From contig NC_060017.1 in assembly GCF_021134715.1 (NCBI RefSeq), forward strand, positions 3,472,001 through 3,536,000: a DNA stretch of 64,000 nt, written 5' to 3'. Each line of letters begins with the position of its first letter. Position 1 is the stretch's first letter. Source of the DNA: Daphnia pulex. Taxonomy: Eukaryota > Arthropoda > Branchiopoda > Diplostraca > Daphniidae. Under the pieces are notes generated by a model. That model worked only from the letters and a program-made list of their open reading frames with translations, did not search any database and was not told the DNA's origin. The translations under genes were made by a program, and so were the position numbers. Shown here one piece after another: positions 1 to 17,749 of this stretch.

Positions 1-1015
1 CCCTCAACCTTGAAATAAAAATTGCGTGGCAATGACAACACAACTCTTAATGTTTGGTAACGAAATGGATTCAAACTGCCATTATTAATACCTCAGGTGT
101 GAAAATCATTTGGCCGTTTTGAACGTAAAGCCGTTGGATTTCCTTTAGATCACCCGTGTCCATTCCGTCGGTTGTAATGAATCTAGTGATGATTGTAAAT
201 GGTTTAGTCGTGTCTATTGTATAATTTGACCCACGACCGTAAAAGTCCTTGTGTCCCATCGGATAAGCATTGAGTCCGCATCCATAGGCATTGCATTTTC
301 CGGCAGTGGCGTTACACGGATGAGCCGTAAACATGGTGGCAAAACTATTTGCTTCCATAAGGTCTATTTCAAGGCAATTTGGAGGATCGTCCTGCCCATC
401 ACAAAATCCAGTTCCGTACATAGCTCCAGCGTATCCGAATTCCGCATGACCTCCATCCGCTGACATTGCATGGAAACCTGCGGCCGCGTTCCTGCCACAA
501 CCGAATGTCGACATTTCCACGTCAAAGGTAATCTCCCGATTCAGGGGGTAAAACATTTTATATCTAAGAAAATAAAGTATACACAATTATTTTGTATAAA
601 TGTCAAACAAAATTTCTGAATTGCATTGCTGTGAGATTTACTGGTCTTCGTTCGCCATAAAAAGCCTGGCGCCGCCCTTTTGGTAGTGCGCGAACGTCAT
701 TTCATCACCATTCGTGATAGTAACACGAAGTTCTTTTTCATAAATTTCTAGGGGGACTGTCTGAATAAATTATTACAAATTTGATATCGATAGAATTATT
801 TTATTAGATTTTAAGGAGAGGGAACGTTCTTATACCTCGTTACATGTCATTTGATCTTCGCAGACTAATTTCCAATCTGCTATTAGACGTGTTTGTTCGG
901 GCTGACAATTTCCCGGACTAGTGCAAATGTAAAGTGTAAAATCCAATCCTTGTGGAGTAACCGGCACAGCAATCGTCACCATAACACAGGTGATCAAAGA
1001 TATTATAGACTTCAT
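1..1015 (-). CDS. GH7 cellulase-like secreted enzyme, copy 1, 3'-truncated by window edge
   Basis: This gene encodes a secreted glycoside hydrolase family 7 protein, expected to cleave beta-1,4-glucan such as algal or plant cellulose in the gut. Exons are 1015-836, 760-642, 563-92 and 8-1 (continuing outside the window); the introns are 75, 78 and 83 bp with GT-AG ends, and phases match copy 2. The start chosen is the ATG at 1015, followed by a signal peptide (MKSIISLITCVMVTIAVPV). The family's catalytic E-x-D-x-x-E is present as LEIDLMEANS, giving E165, D167 and E170. The conserved end of exon 3 (YVQNGQMIF) is seen, but almost all of the last exon, with the substrate-binding tryptophans, lies outside the window. 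The loop before the catalytic motif is very short compared with classical cellobiohydrolases, as in copy 2. GH7 membership is certain from the motifs; whether the enzyme acts as an exo- or endo-glucanase is inference. Confidence 0.9.
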
Positions 1016-1749
1016 TTTTGGAATCACAACGAATTGACGTCTTCAACGTCTCTAATTAGTCTGTTCAACACTCATTATTTTGTTTATCACACACTATAAC
1101 TCTAGTGATAAGAAACCATCGATAAGCATTATCAGGCTATTAACAAACTCGCGTTTAATGTTTGATGAACTTGATTTTCAATATGCCATGTTTACGAAAT
1201 CGCTTATCTTATAAAAATGATGATGTTTTATGTGTTGATTGTATTTTAAAATTATTTTCAGTTTCTTTATCAACCGAAATAAAATCGGAGTTGGGACAAT
1301 CTGGGGCATTTAACTTCAATGTTTTTAGAGCTCTATTGTTGAAAGTAATGAAAATTATGGAATTGTGTTTTTTCCTATTATTATCAGAACTAAAAACTTC
1401 TTAAAAAAGTTAAGAGAGAATAATTCTTGCCTATTAGTGACGACAAGGAAAACTATATAGGCAAAATGTTTGTAAAACATAGGCTAATTAATTCTCGGCA
1501 GTGGAGATAGGTATTAGTTGGTTTTATACTGACATACCGTGTAGGCCTAAATTGTATACATGTAAAAACATACATGTAAATACTTGGAATTGTCGAAAAT
1601 TTTAACCAACATATGAATCTTAATTTTTTCTTCAAAGAGATGTTTTTGTCATTAAGAAATTCTCTTTCATTTACTTGCATGATTAAAATATATTTCCAAG
1701 GAAGATAGCCAGAGCTGGGTACAGTTTCGTTTGAATCATTTGAAGCTCA

Positions 1750-3051
1750 TTAAGCAGTAGAGCCAATCGGGCCGAATCTAACGTTAGAAAAAGTTACCGT
1801 AGAATTGGGATTATTTGGTTCAACCGGACATGGTCCATAGGGTTCTTGGTCAAGCCACCCCATATAAGTATCATCTGCATCCCCCCAAAGACCAAAAATT
1901 AATACAACTCCTTTCTTCATGCCGGGAGTCACTCCATCAGTGATTCCATGGAAATAGTCTTCGTATCCTGGCGGGAATGTTGGAATGTAATGATAATCAC
2001 AAAATTCATCCGAAAGGGTTGAAAAACCTCCCTCAACCTTGCAATAAAAATTCCGTGGCAATGACAACACAACTCTTAATGTTTGGTAACGAAACGAATT
2101 TAATCTGTCATTATTAATACCTCAGGTGTGAAAATCATTTGGCCGTTTTGAACGTAAAGCTGTTGGACTTCCTTTAGATCACCCGTGTCCATTCCGTCGG
2201 TTGTAATGAATCGAGTGATGATTGTAAATGGTTTAGTCGTGTCTACTGCATAATTCGACCCACGACCGTAAAAGTCTTTGTGCCCCAGCGGATAAGAATT
2301 GAGTCCGCATCCGTAAGCACTGCATTTTCCGGCAGTGGCGTTACACGGATGAGCCGTAAACATGGTGGCCAGACTATTTGCTTCTATAATGTCCATTTCA
2401 AGGCAATTTGGAGGATCGTCCTGCCCATCACAAAATCCAGTTCCGTAAATAGCTCCAGCATATCCGAATTCCGCATGACCTCCATCCGCTGGCATTGCAT
2501 GGAAACCTGCGGCCGCGTTCCTGCCACAACCGACTGTCGACATATCCACGTCAAAGGTGATCTCCCGATTCAGAGGGTAAAACATTTTATATCTTATTAA
2601 AAAACGTATAATTTTTTTAAATATGAATATCAATAAAGTTTTCTGAATTCCATTGCTATGAGATTTACTGGTCTCCGCTCCCCATAAAGAGCCTGGCGCC
2701 GCCTCTTTGGTAGTGCGCGAACGTCACTTGATCACCATTGGTAATGGTAACATGGAGTTGTTTTTCATACATTTCTAAGGGGACTGTCTAAATAAATTAT
2801 TGCCAATTTATTATATTTTATTATAGAATTAATTTACTAAATCATAGGCTGAAGGGAAAGCGTTCTTATACCTCGTTACATGTCACTTGATCTTCGCAGA
2901 CTAAGTTCCAATCTGCTAAGAAACGTGTCTGTTCGGGCTGACAATTTCCCGGACTGGTGCAAATGTAAAGCGTGAAATCCAATCCTTGCGGAGTAACCGG
3001 CACAGCAATGGCAACCATTAAACAGATGATCAAAGATATTATATGTAACAT
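1750..3051 (-). CDS. GH7 cellulase-like secreted enzyme, copy 2, complete
   Basis: This is a complete four-exon gene for a secreted family 7 glycoside hydrolase of 352 residues. Exons are 3051-2872, 2787-2669, 2592-2121 and 2037-1750 with TAA at the end; exon lengths are the same as in copy 1 where both are visible. The signal peptide starts MLHIISLIICLMVAIAV. The catalytic triad lies in LEMDIIEANS (E165, D167, E170). W308 and W318 in FGLWGDADDTYMGWLD match the two tryptophans of the family's product side, and the C-terminus VTFSNVRFGPIGST is the classic family ending. At 352 residues it is well short of the roughly 430-residue catalytic domain usual for the family. The loss is in loops that roof the active site in cellobiohydrolases, notably between GTGFCDGQ and the catalytic motif. 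An endoglucanase-like open cleft is therefore plausible but unproven. It is probably expressed in digestive tissue (inference). Confidence 0.93.
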
Positions 3052-3963
3052 TTTTGGAATCACGGTTGCAACGAATTGACGTCTTCAACATATATTATTA
3101 GTCTGCTAATGACAAAGAATGTTTTAGGAGCTTATTTCCTTATTTATTCATCCCATAGTTATTCTTATCACTAAATCTAGTGATAAGAAAACATTGATAT
3201 GCATCAGGCTATTAACGAACTGGCATTGTTCTATGGACCTTTCGCCCTGATAATAACAAGCCATGTTTACGAAATCGCTTGTCTTATAAAAAATGACTGT
3301 TTAGACATTGTTCTTTTAATATATCAGTCTCTTTATCACTTGAAATAAAAATTAAAGTTGCGACAATCTGAGACATTTATTTTCAATTTTATTGAGCTCT
3401 CTCATCTCTGTTAGTTGAAAGTAAAAAAATAAAATGAAATTGTGTTTTTTTATTACTTCACAATTTTTTATACTCATAAGAAGTTAAAAAATTCTCCGCA
3501 GATTTGTGTTCTGCAGTCTTCGTTCGTCTTAAATCGCAAAAGTAGCTGTTCGTGACAAATTTAAGGAATGAGCTCAACGGCGACTTTACTTTACGTTCGT
3601 GAAAATCACGCTAGATGACTGTTGCTTTGGTCACAGACTCACAGTAGACAAAAGAAAAGATTTCAACATGCACGTGCTGACAGTTTAGTCTATCTTCCCC
3701 TCTTTCCCCCTTTTTAAAACACTCAAAGGCATTTGAGACATACTGGCCTTGTAATCAGACGCGCTATGGACGTCCTCGCGTTTCTCTTCGCAGTTCGCAT
3801 ACACTGGATTCAACGTTTGACGCTTGTAAGTAGTGCTCTGCGATATCTTTTATCTCCTAGTTCACATACGTTTCATTTTATACGTCGAGGATAATATCCG
3901 CTAGTTACGATAAGGTTGCGTCGTCATAATGGTTCAGCGAGAACTCTAGTGTCTGCCGGTACC
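3052..3963. promoter_or_regulatory. Divergent intergenic region between GH7 copy 2 and the helicase gene
   Basis: These 0.9 kb separate two divergent start codons and must hold the promoter of GH7 copy 2 (-) and that of the helicase (+). The first 440 bp repeat the upstream region of GH7 copy 1. I see no open frame of interest and no convincing TATA box; the region nearest the helicase (3740-3960) is less AT-rich and is the likely 5' UTR and start-site area. Confidence 0.45.
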
Positions 3964-11186
<7,223 letters not shown>

Positions 11187-11381
11187 AACTTTGCGCAGAT
11201 AGTCGGGTAATTCTCTTATTGTTAAACAAAGAAATGTTGTTTTTCTGTTTGGGTTTTTGGCGGTACCTTTCTTTACATTTATCAAATATAGTCTTCTAGC
11301 AAATCATTCGTTTGCTCAACACTTGAACGCTTTCCAAATACTCTTTGTCAACAAGCTGAAGTGAAACGGAGTTGCTAAACA

Positions 11382-11387
11382 AATAAA
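11382..11387 (+). terminator. Poly(A) signal AATAAA of the helicase gene
   Basis: AATAAA lies 196 bp after the helicase stop codon at 11186. It is the first canonical hexamer on this strand after the stop. Confidence 0.55.
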
Positions 11388-11442
11388 ACCTTGACTTATT
11401 TCATGGTTGTCTTAACTAGAAAAAGTAACCAACACAATTTTG

Positions 11443-11448
11443 TTTATT
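11443..11448 (-). terminator. Poly(A) signal of the Fem-1-like gene
   Basis: TTTATT on the + strand reads AATAAA on the - strand, 88 bp beyond the Fem-1-like stop codon. It lies about 55 bp from the helicase signal, so the two convergent transcripts nearly meet or overlap. Confidence 0.5.
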
Positions 11449-11535
11449 TTGTATTTTCAGATTATTCGACATTCAAAAGAATTAACAATTCATCATTCTG
11501 TAATTTAGACACCGTGGTTTTCACGAAGAAATAGT

Positions 11536-13119
11536 TTAATGTCGGCGGACAAATTCCTGCAGACTGGACGGAAGCGCTCGAATGTCAATTTGGTTTTGGC
11601 GGATGACTCGGGCACTGCAGCAGCTCAGCGGAAGCACGCGATTGATAAGGGCTTGCAAGCTAGCGTCGAAACTTCCCTGACGGATCAGACAGCGCATCCG
11701 ATATTTGAGTCGTTCAATTACGGTGGTACCGAATTTATTGGCATGGTCGAGATGTCCTCCGAAATCCATGAGGATCCGAGCTGCATTCGTATTGAAATGT
11801 GTCCACTGATTCTTGGCCAGCAAATGAAGCGCCGTATTTCCATCCTCGTCAGTCGCATTGGGGTCGGCTCCAAGTTCAAGCAAGAGCTGAATAACATCGT
11901 TCGGGATAACTGGCATCAAGCAAATCATGTGCAGCAGATTTCGCTGGTAGGAGCTCCTGTGATCCAGTGAAATGAAACGAAAAATGCTCTGCCTGAAAAG
12001 ATGTTTCTCCTGCTGGCTCAAGTCCATGTCGTGTAGTAAAACGATCAAATCGCCAATGTAGTTCTCTGGCCAAAGTGCCCATTCGTTCATGCTGTCCATT
12101 GTTCTGGCTCGAAATGGCTCATTCGTCCGTGAACGACAATGTGCGAAAGCGAAATCGACGACCTTCATCAGATTAGCAAAGGAAAGCTCTTCATGGCCAT
12201 TGGTGTTTGCCGACTCTCGCCGCAGCATCAAAAAACTGTTGGACACGATGGTGAGTGCGCTGTTGATGATGTCATTCATCCCATCAAAGTACTGATCCTC
12301 GTCGCTCAGGTCAAACGACTCCAAAATGAGCATAGTAATGCTTATGACACGACCGTACTCACTCTCTGTCCAGTAATGTCTACTACAACTCAGCAATTGC
12401 GTGCAAGTACAGGGATTAGTACCGGGACTGATTTTCTTGAGAATCCGGTTGCTCACGATATTAGCTTGAGTAATGAGCTGCATGTGCGGTTCGTTGGTCA
12501 ACAGGTGCAACTGCTGGGGCGTATTAAACTCAACAGCGTCACCCATGGCTTTGCGAACAAGTTCTGAAGGATGATGGAGATTCTTGGGTATCTCCGGCTG
12601 GCCTCTAGTTGTCGACTGACGAAGAGTCATGGCTTGCATCCAGCAGGGCAGTCCGAATCCACGGGCCGTCTCTTCTCCGTAGAAAATGTAGGCAGAACCC
12701 ATCAGTTCAAGCGCGTCTATCTTCTCTTGTCGACTGATGGAGCTCGACATGATGGAACTCATAGGGATCGACGGTGTATCCAAATTTTCGACGCTAATAA
12801 GGTAGTCGACGATGGCAACTTGGCCGGAAATGATGGCCGCGAATAGCGGTGGAATTTGTGAGTGATCAAGGCCTTTCCAAGTAAATCTACCGCTTTGACC
12901 AATGTCGACTTTCAGTTCACTGACCAAGAATTTGACGACGCCGATGTGTTTGCGGCGGATGGCCACCAGTAGCGGAGTTTCCCCCTGTTCATTGTACGAT
13001 TGGGCTGCATCGATCGTAATTTCCCGTCCTTCCGCCTCCAGTATTTCACGCAATTCAAGTTCTGAGCCAATGCTCACAGCTGCGAAAAAGTGGTTGCTGA
13101 TATTTCTATTAGAACCCAT
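11536..13119 (-). CDS. Fem-1-like ankyrin repeat protein, intronless
   Basis: This single uninterrupted frame encodes 527 residues. Fem-1 proteins are substrate receptors of CUL2-elongin ubiquitin ligases. The N-terminus has ankyrin repeats (GETPLLVAIRRKHIGVVKFL near 47; IPPLFAAIISGQVAIVDYL near 90). A TPR-like segment follows, starting at KIDALELMGSAYIFYGEET, a landmark of the family. The C-terminus has another ankyrin pair (NLLHMICLMPVIPNDVIQLL, DEDGNTALHLLA) and the typical end LPSSLQEFVRRH. Only about 135 residues precede the TPR-like part, compared with roughly 245 in FEM1B, so several N-terminal ankyrin repeats are missing. The frame runs cleanly from ATG (13119) to TAA with no introns, unlike its multi-exon neighbours, which suggests a retrocopy or lineage-specific expansion. 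It lies tail-to-tail with the helicase gene. Confidence 0.85.
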   Translation of the reverse strand: MGSNRNISNHFFAAVSIGSELELREILEAEGREITIDAAQSYNEQGETPLLVAIRRKHIGVVKFLVSELKVDIGQSGRFTWKGLDHSQIPPLFAAIISGQVAIVDYLISVENLDTPSIPMSSIMSSSISRQEKIDALELMGSAYIFYGEETARGFGLPCWMQAMTLRQSTTRGQPEIPKNLHHPSELVRKAMGDAVEFNTPQQLHLLTNEPHMQLITQANIVSNRILKKISPGTNPCTCTQLLSCSRHYWTESEYGRVISITMLILESFDLSDEDQYFDGMNDIINSALTIVSNSFLMLRRESANTNGHEELSFANLMKVVDFAFAHCRSRTNEPFRARTMDSMNEWALWPENYIGDLIVLLHDMDLSQQEKHLFRQSIFRFISLDHRSSYQRNLLHMICLMPVIPNDVIQLLLELGADPNATDEDGNTALHLLAKNQWTHFNTNAARILMDFGGHLDHANKFGTTVIERLKYRMRCLIRQGSFDASLQALINRVLPLSCCSARVIRQNQIDIRALPSSLQEFVRRH

Positions 13120-15705
13120 GGTTGATGGAACAATAAGAGCACATGTAATGAAACAATAGTCAATCTAGTCTGCTTATATCATCTTCCTCCAATTCGATTC
13201 GTCGTCGCAAGTCCGATTTTCGTGATTCTTTTACTTTTAATTCGTTTGTGCGGATCAGTAGGAAAAAGAATAGATAATAAAATGCTTTTAATTATATTAA
13301 AGCACATTGTTCAATGAAATTTCATCTCAAAAACGAATTTTTAAAAGCTGAAAATGAGTTTTATTGTTTCATGGTCGGGAAGGTCTGATCACAGAGACCA
13401 TTGTCCATAAGAACCAAAATATGGGTAGAATATGGCCATGCAGCCTTCCTTATTTAGACTTTCCTATATTTTTCGAGTATTTTCTCGTGCGTGACGCAAG
13501 CTCATTCATTTTAAGCTATGAAAACACGACATTATTGACATGAAAATGTCGTAATAATTAATTCACTCGGACGTTTTCTCCTGAATATTGCAGCCCTTTC
13601 GTTTCCTATTTAAGGGAGCTAACTGCTGACAAAGTTCTTTGGGAACTTTTTTCTCTAGGAACAATTTTCTTCCTAAAAGTTTTGGCTTGATTTCAAGATA
13701 ACTTTTCTCCGTCTCTAAAAAACCTTTTTCTTTGGGTTAAGTAACGTGTACAGCATGTGCGGAGAAAAAAGTCTTATCAGATTTTCTTCATCCGGAATCT
13801 TATCGCTCCTCAGGCTCGCAGCGAAGGGAAAGAAAGGAAATTTGACCACAACCCAGATTATGACCTTATTGCACTTTGAAATAAGAAAAACTCGTAAACG
13901 CCTAATGTGATTGACGGTAATGAAAATGTTGGGGATTCACGTTCTGTTTCCCTAATAAGATTCTGTGGCTATCAGCTTTCTAATTTACGAAACATCGTCA
14001 TCCAATTCGTTCCGAGGCATTTATCATTGTCAAAATCAAGATTTTTCCGCCGAACAATGGGTTCCCATTTTTTTTTACAATAGAGTACGAAATTCCACCG
14101 TTAGATGGCGTTTGGGTCGCAGACGCTCGTCCAACTCTCACTTGATTCCCCACAGCGTTTACATACACATTTGCCCAGTGTTCCTTCACGTTGTGTGTAA
14201 CTAAAAAGTAACTGGTGTGTGTGTGTTTGGCAGTTGGCTGTGACGAAAATTCCTAATCTTGACGCGGGTTTCCAAGCTCCACTCCCGTTTTTGAAAAGCA
14301 ACAGTGACTGCCACTACAAGGAGAGAAAGAAGAAAAAAGAAGAAGCAACCGTTTTTGCCCCCATCTCGAGTGGTGTGTGTGTGTCTGCTGTGACAACGAT
14401 GCAGAAGAGCGGTAAGTTGTTGTTTCCCCATTTTTCTGTGAAATCACACAGCCAAATTATTTCTGTCGAGTGCTGTAGTCTTTTGGAAACAGTCAAGTCG
14501 GTTGTAACGAAAAAGAAAAATGGATGGCTGGACAAAAGAATAAAAAGCCAAGGAAACGGCATGTGCAACTTGTCAGTGGCCTTCTTGAAAGCCTTCACTT
14601 TTTAGTCTGGCAGATCCATTTTTGTTAAAAACATTTTTCGATACAACTGGCCGAAACCTGGGCGTATTTGAAGGGTGGGGATATTCGAGACGGCTCGTTT
14701 CGAAACCGGATTCCAGCATTTTCCCCTTTCTTTTGGCGTGCATATTTGAATTGATTTGAAAATCTCTATCCTTGGTCACAGTGTTACACGCCCTGATTGA
14801 AAGTGGATCTAGAGACTCATCTTTTTTTATTTTTTTGTTTTTGTTTTCTTTTTAAATTAAATAATCGATCGACATCATCGCCCCCACGTGGTTCCTGACA
14901 TAAAGTGGTGAGTGTCACTCTTTTTTTTGGTTTTATTTTTCTTGGTTTTTAAGTCGATAGATTCAAAGCGAGAGTGTTATAAAACGGCAATCTGGGTTGG
15001 TTTATCTTGTCCCGCTAGAGGCGCCACTAGTCAAAACGGGCGGCGTGCTACTATGGCGCGCGCTCTCAATCCCGCCGGTCAGTTGAATCGGAACGGTCGT
15101 TCCGACTTCAAGTCTCAAGCGAAAGAGACTTTAGACGTTACCAAATTGTTTGTGTTTGCTGCTGCTTATCTTTTTTTGGTTTTTTCATCCCGACTTGTTC
15201 TGGTGGTGCAAAAGTGAACTATCATTTTCCGCCAGTGTCTCGGTGAACTGTGAAAAAGGAGGCCTCTTTTTATTTGATTGTGTTTTATTGTCTTAACTAC
15301 TTGCTGTTGCGGCTGGCTGGATCTTGTCCGGATTTCCTGCACAGGTGTTATTGTTGTACCCAGTAGAAAGGGGGGTTTTTCTTTGAGGTGTGTGTGTGTG
15401 TTTGTTGACCGTGAAGAATGTCTGGAAGGAATCACGGTTATACCACGGGGCGAAGGGTTCAGAGAGAGAGAGAGAGAGAAAAGTCATCATCGCTATTCTT
15501 GGCTCCGATTCTTTTTTCTTTTCTACTGGCTATATGCGCACACCTTTTATCACGACCCACAGAGTTGCCAGATACACACTAACCACTTGAGATGTAAACA
15601 TGTATTCATAAAGTAAAGAGAAGAACAGGAGACGAGGAGGGGGGAATAGTTTTTTTTTCAAGTGGCGTTCAATCTTTTGCCCCCACCGAAAATGTGTGTT
15701 TCAGT
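13120..15705. other. Gene-free interval between the Fem-1-like and MADF-BESS genes
   Basis: I see no supported coding region here. It holds the promoter of the Fem-1-like gene (13120-13300) and probably the 3' UTR of the MADF-BESS gene (below 15706). The short + strand segment around 14400 (an ATG followed by a good donor, AGCG/gtaagt) could be a non-coding first exon, but nothing compatible was found downstream. GT and GA microsatellites occur near 14217, 14375, 15388 and 15461. Confidence 0.5.
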
Positions 15706-17749
15706 TTAGGAATGACTCCCGAATTCCATATCGTGTATCAGTTGAAGGATTTGAACTTTGGCCAAAGATCGGCGCATTAGCGGCAGACGTCGCAGTGTCT
15801 GCGCCACTGAGAGACAGAAGAGTTCATCTTCGTTGTACGTCATCCGAGGGCTTGTGCTCCCGCCGTTATTGAACGCTGACGACCTTCAATATCAGAAAAT
15901 GGGAAAAACAACAAAATAATAATAATCCTTATATGGTAGCCGATTCTTTTTTAGGGTTTGTGCTGCCTCTGCAGTTCTTTTTTTTTTTAAATTCAATTTT
16001 GAGTTTTGGGTTGTTTTTACCGGTGGTGATGGTGGTGGTGATCAACCGCTCCACCTCCTCCTCCTCGTAGGTAATCTGAAGGTGTGCCTGAGCGAGGTGG
16101 ACCTATGTGATGGTGCCCGTCTGTTTCCTCGATAATGACCATGGGGTAGCATTCGGCCGCTGCGGCACTTTGCTGATCGAATCCCGGCGAAACTGGCCCG
16201 TCAGTTTCATCCGACGACGTATGATTATTATCACCTTCAGACTGTCAGAGATAGGAAAAGATAGGATTATCGTGTGTGTGTGTGTCCGTTCGAATGATAA
16301 AGCCAGCCACTCTTTCAATCATTGAGGAAAGTCTGGCGTTTGTTACCTTGACGTGTTGTTGGCGGGCACCTCGTGGCGTGTTTGTACCATCAGACGTCGC
16401 TTCCTGCTGGCCGCCGCTGCTGCCGCCACCGCCGCCCCCGCGAGCCTTGAATTTGAAACTAAACAAAATTCCCCCCCCCCAGGAAAGGAAAGGAAAAGAA
16501 TCATCGCCGATGAATATTCTATTGATTCCCAGCTTTAAAAACATCGTCACTTGTCTATTTTCGTTTTATCAGTAGTAAACAGCGCAGGCAACTGCTCGTA
16601 AAGGCCATGAGACTTTCCAACCGAGTCAAAGAAACTATTAAGACAAAACTACCGAAGAAAAACGTGTGTGAGAAAAAGTCGTGCTCTCTCTCTCTCTACT
16701 GTACCTGCGGTGTTTGATAAAATCCTGGATGAAATGCATTTGAGAAGCCAACGGCCAGTTGCCTCCGCCTCCCGATTTGCAGCCGTTGGTCTGCTGCGAC
16801 TTGCGCTTGCGCTCCCGCGTGTACCGGTCCCGCAAGTAGCGCCAGCGGTGCTCGCACTCGATGGCTATAAAGTCGACAAATAAATATATCTCTGAATGGT
16901 TTGTTTGGGAATTTTTTTAAGAAAAAAAAGGACAGCAGACAGGTGCGGGTGGGAAGCACTTTTTTCTTTCTTTAAATCGTTTTCCGTTGGATTTTATTTT
17001 GCGGGGAATATTTTAACGACTCGTTAGATTTCCAGCAGAGGGAAAAGCCGATGGCACACGGCCAATTTGACCGAATATCTTTTTTTTTTATTCCATCCTA
17101 ATCGATTTACAACCTCCCTGACCGTTGCGACAGTTATGTGAAGCCGATTGTCACCATTTTCTCCACCTGAACGAACATTGTCTGCCAAGAAGAAAACGTG
17201 ATTCTGAAGCGATTCGGAAATTATTTTATGGTGATCTCTTCTTATATTTTTATTTCTACGTCGAGGGAAATTCCGATTGCAAGTTTGTTTAAGGGCGGCG
17301 CATGCGCAACCCGGAGGCAACTCCCTCCTTAAAACCCCCCTCGTGAACGCAATGGCGCTGGCCCTCCTTTTCTCTACGTAACGGTAGGCAAGAGGACGCA
17401 GACTAGCGGACGGGGGGGAAAAGCGGGGGGGTTACGTAGTTACGGTGTACGTGGGCGGCCGCGGGTAGCAACCACCGAAAAAAAAAGAACTGGGAGGGCT
17501 GCACGCTGGCACACACACATACACACAATACACACACAATGGCTGAGTTACATTTGGAATTGGCTTACCGGACATGCCGACGTTGTTTGCGATTTCTCTC
17601 CAAACGGCGGCCTTTCGATCAGCGTCTTTGTATTCGGTTTCACGCGGATCGTAGAGGCACGAATGGTCGCGAACGTGACGGATGATGAGCTCGTCCGGAA
17701 AGTTGGTGGTCGAGGTACCGCCGGACCCGGTACCACCGCTGGCCGCCAT
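15706..17749 (-). CDS. MADF-BESS domain DNA-binding protein
   Basis: This five-exon gene encodes a 283-residue protein of the Adf-1/DIP3 type, expected to bind DNA through MADF and partner proteins through BESS in the nucleus. Exons are 17749-17569, 16864-16705, 16458-16347, 16241-16021 and 15883-15706. All splice sites are GT-AG and phases agree (1, 2, 0, 2); the total is 852 nt including TAA. The MADF domain (about 17-112) shows FPDELIIRHVRDHSCLYD, the W in KAAVWREI, and CEHRWRYLRDRYTRE across the first junction. A glycine-rich and acidic linker follows, ending in six histidines. The BESS motif is at about 243-276 (EDELFCLSVAQTLRRL, then LAKVQILQLIHDM). The chosen ATG has a good context (AAGATGGCGG), although the frame stays open upstream. 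The first intron is about 700 bp. Confidence 0.88.

Larger units (their letters stand above)
1..3490. repeat. Tandem segmental duplication carrying the two GH7 genes
   Basis: Positions 1-1405 and about 2033-3490 are diverged direct copies in the same orientation, with a period of about 2.05 kb. The match covers all coding exons visible in copy 1, the introns at lower identity, and about 400 bp upstream of each start codon (compare 1098-1150 with 3175-3225). Each gene therefore duplicated together with its own promoter. The coding parts are clearly more similar than introns and flanks. The segment 1405-1749 between the units has no supported gene. Confidence 0.85.

Noticed and set aside
251..2600. 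Open frames on the + strand opposite the GH7 genes (251-463, 2280-2600).
   Set aside because: They are antisense shadows of conserved GH7 exons; the - strand has signal peptide, splice sites and catalytic motif.
11539..13159. Several + strand frames of 68-143 codons opposite the Fem-1-like gene.
   Set aside because: The - strand frame of 527 codons with ankyrin motifs explains them.
14398..14412. ATG plus good donor (AGCG/gtaagt) as an alternative first septin exon.
   Set aside because: It ends in phase 1, while the septin exons at 21306 and 21709 need phase 0. No other acceptor was found.
15010..15030. TAGAGGCGCCACTAG as a CTCF site.
   Set aside because: The core AGAGGCG lacks one G of AGRKGGC on both strands.
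15057..15217. Frame MARALNPAGQLNRNGRSDFK on the + strand.
   Set aside because: It runs into hydrophobic low-complexity sequence with no splice partner and no recognisable family.
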